A DNA stretch of 64,000 nucleotides from Spirochaetales bacterium (lineage in GTDB: Bacteria > Spirochaetota > Spirochaetia > SZUA-6). The notes beneath the pieces are model-generated. The model worked only from the letters and a program-made list of their open reading frames with translations, ran no database searches and was not told the DNA's origin. The translations under genes were made by a program, and so were the position numbers. This document shows positions 16,964 to 25,658 of the stretch, in pieces (within the stretch, counting starts at the first letter, position 1; each line of letters opens with the position of its first letter). Where the stretch lies: contig JALUUM010000020.1 in assembly GCA_027021365.1 (NCBI GenBank), positions 268,726 to 332,725 of the forward strand. Reading direction: 5' to 3'.

Positions 16964-17743
16964 ATGAGAATCCTGCTCGTGTGCCCCATTCCGATCGAGT
17001 ACAATGCCTGCCGTGCTGTTTTTCAACTTAAGGATGTAAGTTCGAGGACAGGGGCAAGAGCTTCCCGGGGAAGCATCGAAAACACGGAGATATATGCAAT
17101 AGAATCAGGGCCAACAAAGGCAAGGGCATCGGCAGAGACCTCCGCTGCCATATTCCAGTTCGATCCGGATGTGGTGGTTGACACGGGTTGCTGTGGAGGG
17201 GTTGCCAGTGGTTCCATAATCGGAGAGATCTGTATTGCTCAAACGTGTTATGAGTATGACATAAGCGGAAGCGGATTCCCAAGAAGGATGATACCGGAAA
17301 TGAGGCTTCCCTCTGCATTTCACTATCTCCAGTCGAAAGATGCCGATGAACTCTTAAGAGGGGCAATCGAATCGGGAAGGTTCGATAACTACTTCGTAAA
17401 GCTTGGCATTCAGGCAAGTGGAGAGTTCATTGTTCAGTCAGAACGCATAAAGAAACTCCTCTCTTCGATTTTTCACGCTACGGCCTGTAACTGGGAAACG
17501 GCGGGTGTTTTCATTGCAACCCTGAAGAATTCACTTCCCCCATTAAGTATCAGAGTTGTAAGTGATCTGGCTGATTCGGATGCACTGGTGACATTCAAGA
17601 AAAATGCAAAAAGGAGATCCCTGGAACTATACCAGTATATTGAAACTCTTGTAAGAGCTTCATGGTTCGAGGATTTCCTGGACAGATGGAAGTTGTTGAA
17701 TCCGTATACGATAAAGCAGTTACCAAAGACTGTTTTGCCGTAG
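16964..17743 (+). CDS. Nucleosidase of the MTA/SAH nucleosidase (PNP/UDP) family
   Basis: A 259-residue protein of the nucleoside phosphorylase fold. It shows the N-terminal MRILLVCPIPIEYNA, the glycine-rich VVDTGCCGGVASGSIIGEI (about residues 70-88), the NWETAGVFIA motif with the substrate-binding glutamate, and RVVSDLADSDAL with the catalytic aspartate near residue 205. These are the landmarks of methylthioadenosine/S-adenosylhomocysteine nucleosidase and of the related futalosine hydrolase. Which purine nucleoside it uses is uncertain. The C-terminal 45 residues exceed the usual length of about 230. It is monocistronic, divergent from the GT4 gene, with an AGGT ribosome binding site before the ATG. 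Confidence 0.8.
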   Translation: MRILLVCPIPIEYNACRAVFQLKDVSSRTGARASRGSIENTEIYAIESGPTKARASAETSAAIFQFDPDVVVDTGCCGGVASGSIIGEICIAQTCYEYDISGSGFPRRMIPEMRLPSAFHYLQSKDADELLRGAIESGRFDNYFVKLGIQASGEFIVQSERIKKLLSSIFHATACNWETAGVFIATLKNSLPPLSIRVVSDLADSDALVTFKKNAKRRSLELYQYIETLVRASWFEDFLDRWKLLNPYTIKQLPKTVLP

Positions 17744-17758
17744 TTTGAATATTCTTTC

Positions 17759-17787
17759 TTGAAGTTTCATTGTGAAATGAATAATAT
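17759..17787 (+). promoter_or_regulatory. Promoter with internal inverted repeat before the RHH/USP pair
   Basis: TTGAAG (17759-17764) and TAATAT (17782-17787) are 17 bases apart. The spacer holds TTTCA-TTG-TGAAA (17765-17777), a perfect 5-base inverted repeat placed where a repressor could block the polymerase. The first gene of the operon encodes a ribbon-helix-helix-like protein that could bind it. Confidence 0.5.
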
Positions 17788-17824
17788 ATACCTAGGATAA
17801 ATCAGGGATTAGAGGAGGAGAACT

Positions 17825-18025
17825 ATGTCGAAGACCTATGTAGAGACATCGACGTATCTTCTGGAAGGTATCGATGAAATGGTTCGAGAGGGATACTATA
17901 AGAATAGAACAGAAGGTGTAAATGATGCTATAAAACAACTGCTGAAGAGATATAAGCTTTCCAAGTTGCGTGTCAAGGATTCCAAAATGCTCAAGAAAGG
18001 CGGAGAGAAAAAAGAGAAAGAGTAA
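17825..18025 (+). CDS. Small ribbon-helix-helix (CopG-like) protein
   Basis: A 66-residue protein. Residues 3-12 could form the DNA-contacting strand (KTYVETSTYL). The following helices (EGIDEMVREG and RTEGVNDAIKQLLKRY) match the ribbon-helix-helix layout of CopG/ParD-type regulators, and a lysine-rich tail follows. No toxin gene is next to it. Instead the stop codon abuts the start of a universal stress protein gene. An excellent ribosome binding site (GAGGAGG) precedes it. It may regulate its own promoter, where an inverted repeat is visible. Assignment is by pattern only. Confidence 0.65.
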   Translation: MSKTYVETSTYLLEGIDEMVREGYYKNRTEGVNDAIKQLLKRYKLSKLRVKDSKMLKKGGEKKEKE

Positions 18026-18886
18026 ATGATCAAGAATATTGTCGTGGCTCTGGATGGTTCACGTAACTCTTTCAGTGCCTTTGAATATGCTATGTTTCTC
18101 GCAGAGAGAACGAGGGCTGAGATAAAGGTGGTTTTCGTAGTCGATTCGAGAAAGACGGAAACCCCAATTGTATATTCATCCGGCCAGATAGATTATGCAT
18201 TCGATCACATTTACATACCACCTGATCCCAACCTTAATGCTTTCTACGAAAAGATGCGGAATGATCTGCTGAGTTTCGGTAAAAGAATAGTGGAACAGTG
18301 TAGGGAGATGGCGAAAGATTCGGGTATCAAGGTGAGCGGGACCATAAGGGAAGGGCTTCCCTCTTCTGAAATCGTTGAGGAGTCAAGGTCCGGGGATATA
18401 CTTGTAATCGGACAGAGGGGTGAAAATGCACACTACGAACGGACTATCATAGGATCCACGGTAGAAGATGTGGTACGCACGACGCCACGGCCTGTTATTG
18501 TTTCACCAATGGAGTTCACCGAACCGTCCCATATGCTAATCCTCTACGATGGGAGTGATACCTCGGAGAGAGCCCTTCAATTTGTTATTGTAAATTTTTG
18601 TGAAATCGTAAAAAAGGTCACTGTGGCTATGATTGACTGTGGTAGAATGGAGGAAAAAGTCGAAGCAGGATTAAAGTCTTACCTGAATTCGCACTGCGAA
18701 AAGGCTGATGTTATGGTGGAAAAGGGCTTGCCCGTAGAATCTGTAATTGAGATTGCGGAAAGAATCAATGCAAACATCCTTGCCCTTGGTGCATATGGAA
18801 GACACAAGGTTAGAGACTACCTGTTAGGGTCCACTACCTCACATCTCATTAGAAAGAGTCACCTTCCCACGGTTGTAGTTCGCTGA
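18026..18886 (+). CDS. Tandem-domain universal stress protein (UspA family)
   Basis: A 286-residue protein made of two USP domains. The first (about residues 1-165) begins IKNIVVALDGSRNSF and holds the nucleotide motif GQRGENAHYERTIIGS. The second (about 170-286) begins HMLILYDGSDTSERAL and ends with LGAYGRHKVRDYLLGSTTSH and PTVVV. Both have the G-x2-G-x9-G-(S/T) pattern of ATP-binding USPs. The first domain has a long insertion after its first strand (about residues 40-75). It starts directly after the RHH gene's stop, so the two are cotranslated. Confidence 0.92.
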   Translation: MIKNIVVALDGSRNSFSAFEYAMFLAERTRAEIKVVFVVDSRKTETPIVYSSGQIDYAFDHIYIPPDPNLNAFYEKMRNDLLSFGKRIVEQCREMAKDSGIKVSGTIREGLPSSEIVEESRSGDILVIGQRGENAHYERTIIGSTVEDVVRTTPRPVIVSPMEFTEPSHMLILYDGSDTSERALQFVIVNFCEIVKKVTVAMIDCGRMEEKVEAGLKSYLNSHCEKADVMVEKGLPVESVIEIAERINANILALGAYGRHKVRDYLLGSTTSHLIRKSHLPTVVVR

Positions 18887-18903
18887 TGATGAGGGTATGA
18901 GAT

Positions 18904-19557
18904 TTGAGTGTTACCTTTGAGAGGAACAAGTATGCAGAGAGAATGGTGCGCTATCAGCTTAAAAGCAGGGATATATATGATCCCAATGTTCTCGAAGCCA
19001 TGAGTAGAGTGCCAAGACATCTCTTTGTTCCTTCAGAACCTGTTTCCCGGGCATATGAGGACCATCCCCTTCCTATTGGCCATGGTCAGACAATATCGCA
19101 GCCCTACATGGTAGCATTCATGACTCAGGCGCTTTCCCTTACAGATAGGGACAAGGTTTTGGAAATAGGAACGGGAAGCGGATATCAGACGGCCATACTT
19201 GGATATATTGCAAGAGAGGTATATACGGTGGAGAGGATCCGGGTACTCTCGGTAAGGGCAAAAAAACTCCTTCATTCTCTCGGTTACGATAATGTTTTTT
19301 TCAAAGTCGGTGACGGCTACAAGGGCTGGAAGGAAAAAGCACCCTTTTCAAGAATTTTGGTTACAGCAGCAGCTCCCGAAATTCCCGAGGAGTTGAAGTG
19401 GCAACTGAATGACAATGGGATCATGGTAATTCCGGTAGGCGATGTTAGCAGTTTTCAGGAGCTAATGATAATAGTAAGAAAGGGTCTGAACTTTGATGTA
19501 AAAAGATCCATAGCTTGCAGATTTGTTCCCTTGATCGAGGGTAAAATAGAGGACTAA
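18904..19557 (+). CDS. pcm: Protein-L-isoaspartate O-methyltransferase
   Basis: Pcm methylates isoaspartyl residues in damaged proteins using S-adenosylmethionine so that they can be restored. The 217-residue protein shows the family landmarks PRHLFVPSE, YEDHPLPIGHGQTISQPYMVA (substrate loop) and the SAM motif VLEIGTGSGYQTAILG. DGYKGWKEKAPFSRILVTAAAPEIP follows. The start is a TTG at 18904, 17 bases after the USP gene, so it is likely in the same operon. A 20-base gap separates it from cheW. Confidence 0.93.
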   Translation: MSVTFERNKYAERMVRYQLKSRDIYDPNVLEAMSRVPRHLFVPSEPVSRAYEDHPLPIGHGQTISQPYMVAFMTQALSLTDRDKVLEIGTGSGYQTAILGYIAREVYTVERIRVLSVRAKKLLHSLGYDNVFFKVGDGYKGWKEKAPFSRILVTAAAPEIPEELKWQLNDNGIMVIPVGDVSSFQELMIIVRKGLNFDVKRSIACRFVPLIEGKIED

Positions 19558-19577
19558 AAAACAGGAGAGGTTGAAAA

Positions 19578-20057
19578 ATGAGTGATGCGAATTCAGTACT
19601 ACAGTTAGTGACATTTCAACTTGGCAAAGAAATCTATGGAATCGATATCATGGATGTAAAAGAGATTGTAAAAATCCAGGATATCCGTTCGATTCCGGGA
19701 GCTCCCGATTATGTCTCCGGAATACTGAACTTGAGGGGAGCGATCATTCCGGTTATAGATCTTCACAAGAGGTTCAATTTCCAGAAACTTGAACTTTCCG
19801 AAGAGGACAAACTGCTAAGCGGTATTGTAATCGTCAATATAGAAGGTGTGCTGACAGGGATAATAATCGACAGAGTAGCCAAAGTCGAAACAGTCGATGT
19901 GAAGGAGATACAACCACCTCCCCAGCTGATTTCTGGTATAGGAACAGAATTCATACAGGGTGTTGTGAGACAGGGAGATAGATACCTCATCATTTTGGAT
20001 GTGAGGAGGTTGTTCAGCAAGAGTGAACTGAAACAACTCGATAAGATATCCGGATGA
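19578..20057 (+). CDS. cheW: Chemotaxis coupling protein CheW
   Basis: CheW links methyl-accepting receptors to the CheA kinase. The 159-residue protein is a single CheW domain: LQLVTFQLGKEIYGIDIMDV, the conserved SIPGAPDYVSGILNLRGAIIPVIDL, then VDRVAKVE-type IIDRVAKVETV and FIQGVVRQGDRYLIILD. No cheA or receptor gene is in the window. The stop overlaps the next start as ATGA, tying it to the DegT-like gene. Confidence 0.93.
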   Translation: MSDANSVLQLVTFQLGKEIYGIDIMDVKEIVKIQDIRSIPGAPDYVSGILNLRGAIIPVIDLHKRFNFQKLELSEEDKLLSGIVIVNIEGVLTGIIIDRVAKVETVDVKEIQPPPQLISGIGTEFIQGVVRQGDRYLIILDVRRLFSKSELKQLDKISG

Positions 20058-21109
20058 GAGGACGGTTCATGTCAATAGTGCTGCGTCGGCCTACCATAAA
20101 GCGTCAAGAGATGGCCTCGGTCCTGAACACACTGGTATCAGATAATATATATGCAGGTGAATTGTCTTCTAAATTGTCCAGGACAGTTGCTCATTACCTG
20201 GAAAAGAAGGATGGTGTTTCCCTTCCCGACTATTATTCAGCAATATCTCTGGCATTCGATATTTTGGGTCTCCAAAGCGGTGACCGTGTAATCATCGGAG
20301 CCTTAAGCTCCAGGATATACCTGGAGGTGATGGAGGAAAGAGGGATCGAGGGGATAATAGTCGATGTGGATACGCATACGGGTCTTCCGAGAGAAGCTGA
20401 GCTAGAAGAAAAACTGATGGAGGGAGGAGATGGTGAGAATTGCAAGGCTGTTGTGATTGATTATGGTTACTGTCCATCTTCTTCCATAAAAAAAGGCCTG
20501 TTGGAAGGAGTGTCTGTAATAGAGGATATTTCACATGTCCTTGGTTCGGAAACCGGCGGAACAAAACTGGGTAGTGACGGTGATATTGCAATCTTGCATA
20601 CCGATGTATCGGGAAACATTACAACAGGCGAAGGAGCCATCGTATCTGTTAAGGATGGCAGACTGGTGAGAGAGATGAGGAGAATCCTTAAGGCTAATAT
20701 GAAATACTCACTGATGAGTGATTTAAATGCTGCCCTTGGACTTTCCCAGTTAAAAAATTATGAAGATCAGATTGAGTTAAGAGAGGATATCTGTGAAAAG
20801 TTTCTGAAGAAGCTGTCTGCCACAAGACATGGGACCCCGATATGTGACAATTCCGGCCATGCAGTTTGTAGTTCATTTCCCATAGTGATTGCCGATGGCC
20901 TTGGTGAAGTGGAAAGGTTTGTCAAGAAATATAAGATAGAAACGGAGTTGGCCTATTCTGATTCTATCGTTGCAAGAGAACCCCGGTTAAGGGATTCAAT
21001 GGAAAATGCCTGGGGACTTTTTCTAAGGACGATGCTGTTTCCTCTGTACCCAATGCTCACAGTTAAAGAAGTAGAGCTCCTTGAAAGGGTAATTTCCTCG
21101 CTTCCGTGA
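20054..21109 (+). CDS. DegT/DnrJ/EryC1/StrS-like protein lacking the PLP lysine
   Basis: A 351-residue protein with the fold signature of sugar aminotransferases of the DegT family. The PLP-ring aspartate region reads VIEDISHVLGSETGG. The stretch before ITTGEGAIVSV aligns with the family's TKNLTTGEGGAV, but the catalytic lysine is a glycine (SGNITTGEG). SDLNAALGLSQLKNYEDQIELR is the usual dimer-region motif. A protein without that lysine cannot form the normal internal aldimine, so it is a changed enzyme or a binding/structural protein. Its start overlaps cheW; nadK follows after 54 bases. SpsC of the Bacillus sps operon belongs to the same family. Confidence 0.78.
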   Translation: MRGRFMSIVLRRPTIKRQEMASVLNTLVSDNIYAGELSSKLSRTVAHYLEKKDGVSLPDYYSAISLAFDILGLQSGDRVIIGALSSRIYLEVMEERGIEGIIVDVDTHTGLPREAELEEKLMEGGDGENCKAVVIDYGYCPSSSIKKGLLEGVSVIEDISHVLGSETGGTKLGSDGDIAILHTDVSGNITTGEGAIVSVKDGRLVREMRRILKANMKYSLMSDLNAALGLSQLKNYEDQIELREDICEKFLKKLSATRHGTPICDNSGHAVCSSFPIVIADGLGEVERFVKKYKIETELAYSDSIVAREPRLRDSMENAWGLFLRTMLFPLYPMLTVKEVELLERVISSLP

Positions 21110-21112
21110 ACT

Positions 21113-21140
21113 TTGCATTGAAATTGTAAAGTGATATAGT
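21113..21140 (+). promoter_or_regulatory. Possible promoter before nadK
   Basis: TTGCAT (21113-21118) and TATAGT (21135-21140) are 16 bases apart, and the nadK ATG lies 23 bases further on. The match is moderate and readthrough from the cheW operon is also possible. Confidence 0.35.
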
Positions 21141-21163
21141 TCATTATTGAATGGATAAGATAT

Positions 21164-22033
21164 ATGATTACTGTCAAAAAGGTTTTACTTGTCGGAAATC
21201 ACCATAACAAAAATACCCTTCAGTGTATTGAGGAGATGAGAGAATATTTCGAGGAGAAGGGTATAGAAGTCAATGAACATCAAACCAGTGAAAGGTACTT
21301 CAATCACCAGGAGGAAGGGGTAGACCTTTCCGATACGGATCTTGCCATTTCACTGGGTGGTGACGGAACATTGCTGTACTGTGCAAGGATTCTGGCCGGA
21401 AAGAGAATTCCTATTCTTGCATTGAACCTGGGGGATTTTGGCTTCATAACGGAAATATCGAGAAGCGAATGGAAGGATTCACTGGAGAAGTATGTTTCAG
21501 GCAGACTCAGTGTAAGCAGAAGAATGATGCTGGAAGTGTGTGTTAATAGAAACGACAGACCGGAACGCTGTTACCTTGGCCTGAATGATGGTGTGATTGG
21601 GTCTGGTGGTATATCCAAGATAATAAAACTCAAGGTTTTCATTTCCAATACATTTATCAGCAGGTACAGGGCAGATGGGGTGATAGTTGCCACACCTACC
21701 GGTTCTACCGCATACTCCATGGCAGCCGGCGGTCCTATTCTGCATCACGAAATGAAGGCTATGGTACTTAGTCCTATCTGTCCTTTCACCCTTTCCAACA
21801 GGCCCCTTGTTGTTCCTGGAGATGAAGTACTCGAGATAGTTGTGGAAGAAAATCAGAGAACGAGTGTCATGCTCACAGTAGATGGACAGGAGGCATTTGA
21901 TCTGCAGCCTAACGACAGGATTCTTTTTAGAAGATCGGAAAACGAAACTCTAATAATTCAATCTGACAAGAGAAACTTCTATGAGGTTTTGCGGAGAAAG
22001 CTGAATTGGGCAGGAGAACCAAATGCTAAGTGA
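21164..22033 (+). CDS. nadK: NAD kinase
   Basis: NadK phosphorylates NAD to NADP. The 289-residue protein has the diacylglycerol-kinase-like fold with GGDGT at residues 65-69 (ISLGGDGTLLYCAR). NLGDFGFITEI, the nucleotide-binding GVIVATPTGSTAYSMAAGGPI and LTVDGQEAFDL follow. Its last 11 bases overlap the recN start, a pairing of nadK and recN found in many bacteria. Confidence 0.95.
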   Translation: MITVKKVLLVGNHHNKNTLQCIEEMREYFEEKGIEVNEHQTSERYFNHQEEGVDLSDTDLAISLGGDGTLLYCARILAGKRIPILALNLGDFGFITEISRSEWKDSLEKYVSGRLSVSRRMMLEVCVNRNDRPERCYLGLNDGVIGSGGISKIIKLKVFISNTFISRYRADGVIVATPTGSTAYSMAAGGPILHHEMKAMVLSPICPFTLSNRPLVVPGDEVLEIVVEENQRTSVMLTVDGQEAFDLQPNDRILFRRSENETLIIQSDKRNFYEVLRRKLNWAGEPNAK

Positions 22034-23723
22034 CCTCATCGTAAGAAACTATGCCTTGATAGACAATCTTCATATGGAATTCGAGAGAGGTTTCAATGTA
22101 CTTACCGGTGAAACGGGAGCGGGAAAGTCGATACTTATTGGAGCTCTCGGTGTCATACTCGGTAACAGGGTAGATACATCAACAATGCGAAGCGGTGCAG
22201 AGGAGATGCTCGTCTCGGGCTCCGTCACGGTAGAAGGTAATGATGAAGCGAAGAAATGGCTAGGTGAGCATGGAATAGAAATCGAGGATGGAAAGGTTAT
22301 TTTAAGGAGAAGTATAAAGAAAAACGGAAGAAGTGTGATCTATATTCAGTCGGTGCCTGTAACAAGGAGTGATTTGAGTGCATTCACTTCTCTGATCTTC
22401 GATTTGCACGGTCAACATGAACATCAGTCTCTACTGAAGACGGAAAATCATAGGAAATTGTTGGACAGATTCGGAAGGAATGAGGAGCTTGTCATTCGAT
22501 ATAGCAGAGTTTTCAAAGAGCTGTCCGAATTGAGAGAGCGATACTCACGATTGCTGAAAAATGAGATGGACAGGAATAGGAAGATTGAACTGCTGCAGTA
22601 TTCGATAAATGAAATTGAAAGTGCCGCTTTGAGGGAAGGGGAGGAAGAAGAACTTACCGAAGAGTTGAAGGTGCTTTCCAATTACGAGAAGCTCTTCGGA
22701 CTGGTTGAAGCGGCATACGGCAATATTTCGGAGAATAAGAACGGTGCGCTGGCTTACCTGAGAAGTGCAAGGGGGGAGCTGACCCAGGCATCGGATATCG
22801 ACAAGAATCTCGTAGGAATTGCAAGAGAATTGGAGGATTCGTTTTACACCCTGGAAGAAATCGCTGAAAAAATAAGAGATTACAGGGAGAATATACAGTT
22901 CGACCCTGAGAGACTATCAGTGGCAGAGGAAAGGCTCTCACTCATAAGATCACTGGAGAAAAAGTATGGCCGTACGATAGGGGAGGTGCTTGGGTACTTG
23001 GAAATGGCAAAGAGAGAACTCGAAGACCTGGAGAATTGGGAGGATGAAAAGGTTACTCTCGAAAAATCGATAGCCGGGAAGGAAGCTGAATTAAGGCAAC
23101 TCGCCGGTGAACTTAGCGAAAAGAGAAAGAGGGCGGCAAGTATCATCGAGAAAAAAATTGAAAGCGAACTGAAGGATCTCGGTATGCAGAATGTTCGATT
23201 CAAGGTTACAGTCGAGGAAAGAAAAGGGGAGAAGGGAAATATCATCTATGGCTCGCACGGGAAGGATTCTGTTGAATTCCTTATATCCCCCAACAAGGGA
23301 GAGCCCTTTAAGAAACTGAAAAACATTGCATCCGGGGGTGAGGTATCGCGAGTTATGCTTGCCATCAAGACCATACTTGCTGAATCTGACAATATAGATA
23401 CCCTTGTTTTCGATGAGATCGATGTGGGAATAGGCGGAGAAGTTGCTATTTCAGTCGGTGAGAAACTGAAGAATATAGCTTCGAGAAAACAGGTATTATG
23501 TATAACACATCTTGCAACCATTGCCGTTCAGGCCGATAATCATATTAAGGTGGAGAAGGTAGTCAGGAACGGAAGGACGGTCACGGAAGTGAAGAACGTA
23601 AAGGGTGATGAGAGGGTAAAGGAAATAGCAAGGATGCTTGCAGGTGACAAGGAGACTTCGACATCCCTCAAATATGCCGGTGAATTATTGGCGAAATATG
23701 CGAAGAATGAAAAACATTTGTGA
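22023..23723 (+). CDS. recN: DNA repair protein RecN
   Basis: RecN is an SMC-like ATPase in double-strand break repair. The 566-residue protein has Walker A GETGAGKSILIGAL near residue 30, a shortened coiled-coil middle (about residues 150-370) and the ABC signature FKKLKNIASGGEVSRVMLAIK near 430. Walker B is DTLVFDEIDVGIGG and the D-loop/His region is VLCITHLATIAVQAD. It overlaps nadK by 11 bases and almost touches the next gene. Confidence 0.95.
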   Translation: MLSDLIVRNYALIDNLHMEFERGFNVLTGETGAGKSILIGALGVILGNRVDTSTMRSGAEEMLVSGSVTVEGNDEAKKWLGEHGIEIEDGKVILRRSIKKNGRSVIYIQSVPVTRSDLSAFTSLIFDLHGQHEHQSLLKTENHRKLLDRFGRNEELVIRYSRVFKELSELRERYSRLLKNEMDRNRKIELLQYSINEIESAALREGEEEELTEELKVLSNYEKLFGLVEAAYGNISENKNGALAYLRSARGELTQASDIDKNLVGIARELEDSFYTLEEIAEKIRDYRENIQFDPERLSVAEERLSLIRSLEKKYGRTIGEVLGYLEMAKRELEDLENWEDEKVTLEKSIAGKEAELRQLAGELSEKRKRAASIIEKKIESELKDLGMQNVRFKVTVEERKGEKGNIIYGSHGKDSVEFLISPNKGEPFKKLKNIASGGEVSRVMLAIKTILAESDNIDTLVFDEIDVGIGGEVAISVGEKLKNIASRKQVLCITHLATIAVQADNHIKVEKVVRNGRTVTEVKNVKGDERVKEIARMLAGDKETSTSLKYAGELLAKYAKNEKHL

Positions 23724-23731
23724 GGAAAACA

Positions 23732-24571
23732 ATGTCAAAGGTGAGCGCCGAGGCAAAGAAACGTTATGCTGAGAAGATAAAGGAATACAAGCAAAAGATA
23801 GAATCTCTTCAGGAAAAGGCCAAAGGACTTCTCTTTGTAATAAAAACCAATCAGAATGGTGTGAATTACAAGAAATTGAACCTTGCCAACAATAATTTGA
23901 ATATACTCTCTTATTACATTCTTATGAATGAGCTTTCAGAGTCGCTTCTCGGGATAAAGAATGATGCCTTTTTGAATGAGGCTAGAAAGAGTTACTACAA
24001 GAGTTTGATCTACCTAGAGGAGATACTCGGCACGGGCGTGGATGTTCCTTTCAGTGATTACGAGGACAGGTTGGAAACGATTTCCGCTTTCGATGACAAA
24101 AGCAGGTACAAACTGGTGACAAAACTCGGGTTTTCTCTGGATAGCGTGGAAGAGAGCTTCGGAGAGAATTCAAAATGGAAGTGGTCCTTCGTAGAATTGG
24201 AGGGACGCTATGCAGCGGTAACGAAAAATCTGATAGATATGAAAACTTTCATAGGGAAGATGGATCCCCGCATAGATGGTTATACGGAGAGAATGGCTCA
24301 CTTGAATCTTGCAAAAAAACTCTTGTCCAGAGCTGCAGACAGGTACCGGGAAAAGTACGAGCTCTCGACTCACCATTTCGATGATATGAAGAGGGCAATT
24401 CGCTACCTTGGCGCTCTGAGAAGGATGCACATAATTCTGTCGGAATCTGCACAGATGGATGTGATTAAACGTAAAATGGAAATCTGGAAGAACAAGATGG
24501 AATCGGATATTAAGAAGGCCGAATTGGCTGCCAGAAAAGAGAGACTCAGCAGAAACAGGATAAAGAAATAA
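23732..24571 (+). CDS. Hypothetical coiled-coil protein
   Basis: I do not recognise this protein of about 279 residues. I chose the ATG at 23732 because GAGG lies 6 bases before it; an in-frame GTG at 23720 is possible. The first 40 residues (KKRYAEKIKEYKQKIESLQE) and the last 80 (HIILSESAQMD onward) are strongly helical and charged. The middle has aromatic patches such as FSDYEDRLETISAFDD. There is no signal peptide or membrane span, so it is probably cytoplasmic. It lies in a tight operon between recN and a membrane-anchored protein. Confidence 0.65.
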   Translation: MSKVSAEAKKRYAEKIKEYKQKIESLQEKAKGLLFVIKTNQNGVNYKKLNLANNNLNILSYYILMNELSESLLGIKNDAFLNEARKSYYKSLIYLEEILGTGVDVPFSDYEDRLETISAFDDKSRYKLVTKLGFSLDSVEESFGENSKWKWSFVELEGRYAAVTKNLIDMKTFIGKMDPRIDGYTERMAHLNLAKKLLSRAADRYREKYELSTHHFDDMKRAIRYLGALRRMHIILSESAQMDVIKRKMEIWKNKMESDIKKAELAARKERLSRNRIKK

Positions 24572-24572
24572 A

Positions 24573-25658
24573 TTGAGAAGGAAAAACAGAGGACTGCTCA
24601 TTCTACTATCATTTCCCGTCGTCCTACTCTACATCGTGCTCTACTCTTTACCTTTGGGGAAAGAGACTATGGTGGTTCCCGTATGGTTCAGCAATGTGGA
24701 GAGGGGAGCAGAAAAAGGAAATACCGATAAGACTGAAAAGTCATTTCCATTTATTTTAAAAGATTACTTCGGTTACATGGACTTCGATGGACATACCACG
24801 TATTTCGAAAGACGTGATTTCTACACAACGATGTCGCCTGATTATTTTATCAATTATGGTCGTATTCCTGAAAACTATTTCATAAAAGGAAAGAGCGGGA
24901 GAATTGAATCAGTTATAAAGGCGTACGGGTATCCTATTTTGAGTGAGACGGGAAAGACGATAGTCGTTGTAACCACCGATTTGAGTGGCCTCTCCGCCAT
25001 GGATGCTTCAGGGTCGGTAAAATTCAACGAACAGTTCAGTTCTGTTATTACCAGTTTGAAATTCAACGATGATATGTTTCTAATCGGATTACTCAGCGGT
25101 AAGGCGATTCTGGAGGGAAGGGATGGAAAGGTACTCTTTAGTCTGGAGCCGGAAGGAAGTTCCGTACCTGTTGTGCTGGGAGTTTCCCTTTCAAAAAGAA
25201 ACGACCGGCTGGCAATCGTGCATGGTTTGAATCCACAGATCCTCTCTATTGTCGAGCGAGGTAAGAATGGATTCGAGGTAAAACGAAACGTTGATATGGG
25301 AACCGATTTCCGGCGGGAAGTGTTGATACGCTTTTCAGACAACGGAAGATTTCTTTTTTACCGGGACAATCGGGGGATATCAATAATAGATATCGATAAT
25401 TGGGATAGGAAATATATTCCTCTGGGCGGGGAAGTAACCGGGATTGCCACCGAAGGAAAAGACAACATCTATCCGTTCATTTCCAGGGGAAAGGGAGACG
25501 ACTCTGAAAGTTATAATTTTGAGATTATAAAGCCTATGGCATTCGTAGTTTTCAAAAAGAGTTTCAAGAGGGAATTAACCTTTATCAAAAAGTTGGATAA
25601 CCATATATTCGTTGGTCTCAATAATATGATAGTAAGGCTTGATATAGAGGAGTTATGA
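24573..25658 (+). CDS. Membrane-anchored beta-propeller-like protein
   Basis: A 361-residue protein starting at a TTG one base behind the previous stop. Residues 7-27 form a hydrophobic anchor or uncleaved signal (LLILLSFPVVLLYIVLYSLPL). The rest is predicted extracytoplasmic and rich in beta strands. Repeated blocks of the type VVVTTDLSGLSAMDASG, FLIGLLSGKAILEGRDGKVLF and RFLFYRDNRGISIIDIDNW recall WD40/PQQ-like propeller blades. No enzyme motif is visible. It overlaps the M23 peptidase gene by 4 bases, which suggests joint work in the envelope. Confidence 0.6.
   Translation: MRRKNRGLLILLSFPVVLLYIVLYSLPLGKETMVVPVWFSNVERGAEKGNTDKTEKSFPFILKDYFGYMDFDGHTTYFERRDFYTTMSPDYFINYGRIPENYFIKGKSGRIESVIKAYGYPILSETGKTIVVVTTDLSGLSAMDASGSVKFNEQFSSVITSLKFNDDMFLIGLLSGKAILEGRDGKVLFSLEPEGSSVPVVLGVSLSKRNDRLAIVHGLNPQILSIVERGKNGFEVKRNVDMGTDFRREVLIRFSDNGRFLFYRDNRGISIIDIDNWDRKYIPLGGEVTGIATEGKDNIYPFISRGKGDDSESYNFEIIKPMAFVVFKKSFKRELTFIKKLDNHIFVGLNNMIVRLDIEEL

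Noticed and set aside
17825..18025. Toxin-antitoxin locus suggested by the ribbon-helix-helix protein
   Set aside because: The only adjacent gene is a full two-domain universal stress protein. No toxin-like frame lies within 1 kb on either side.
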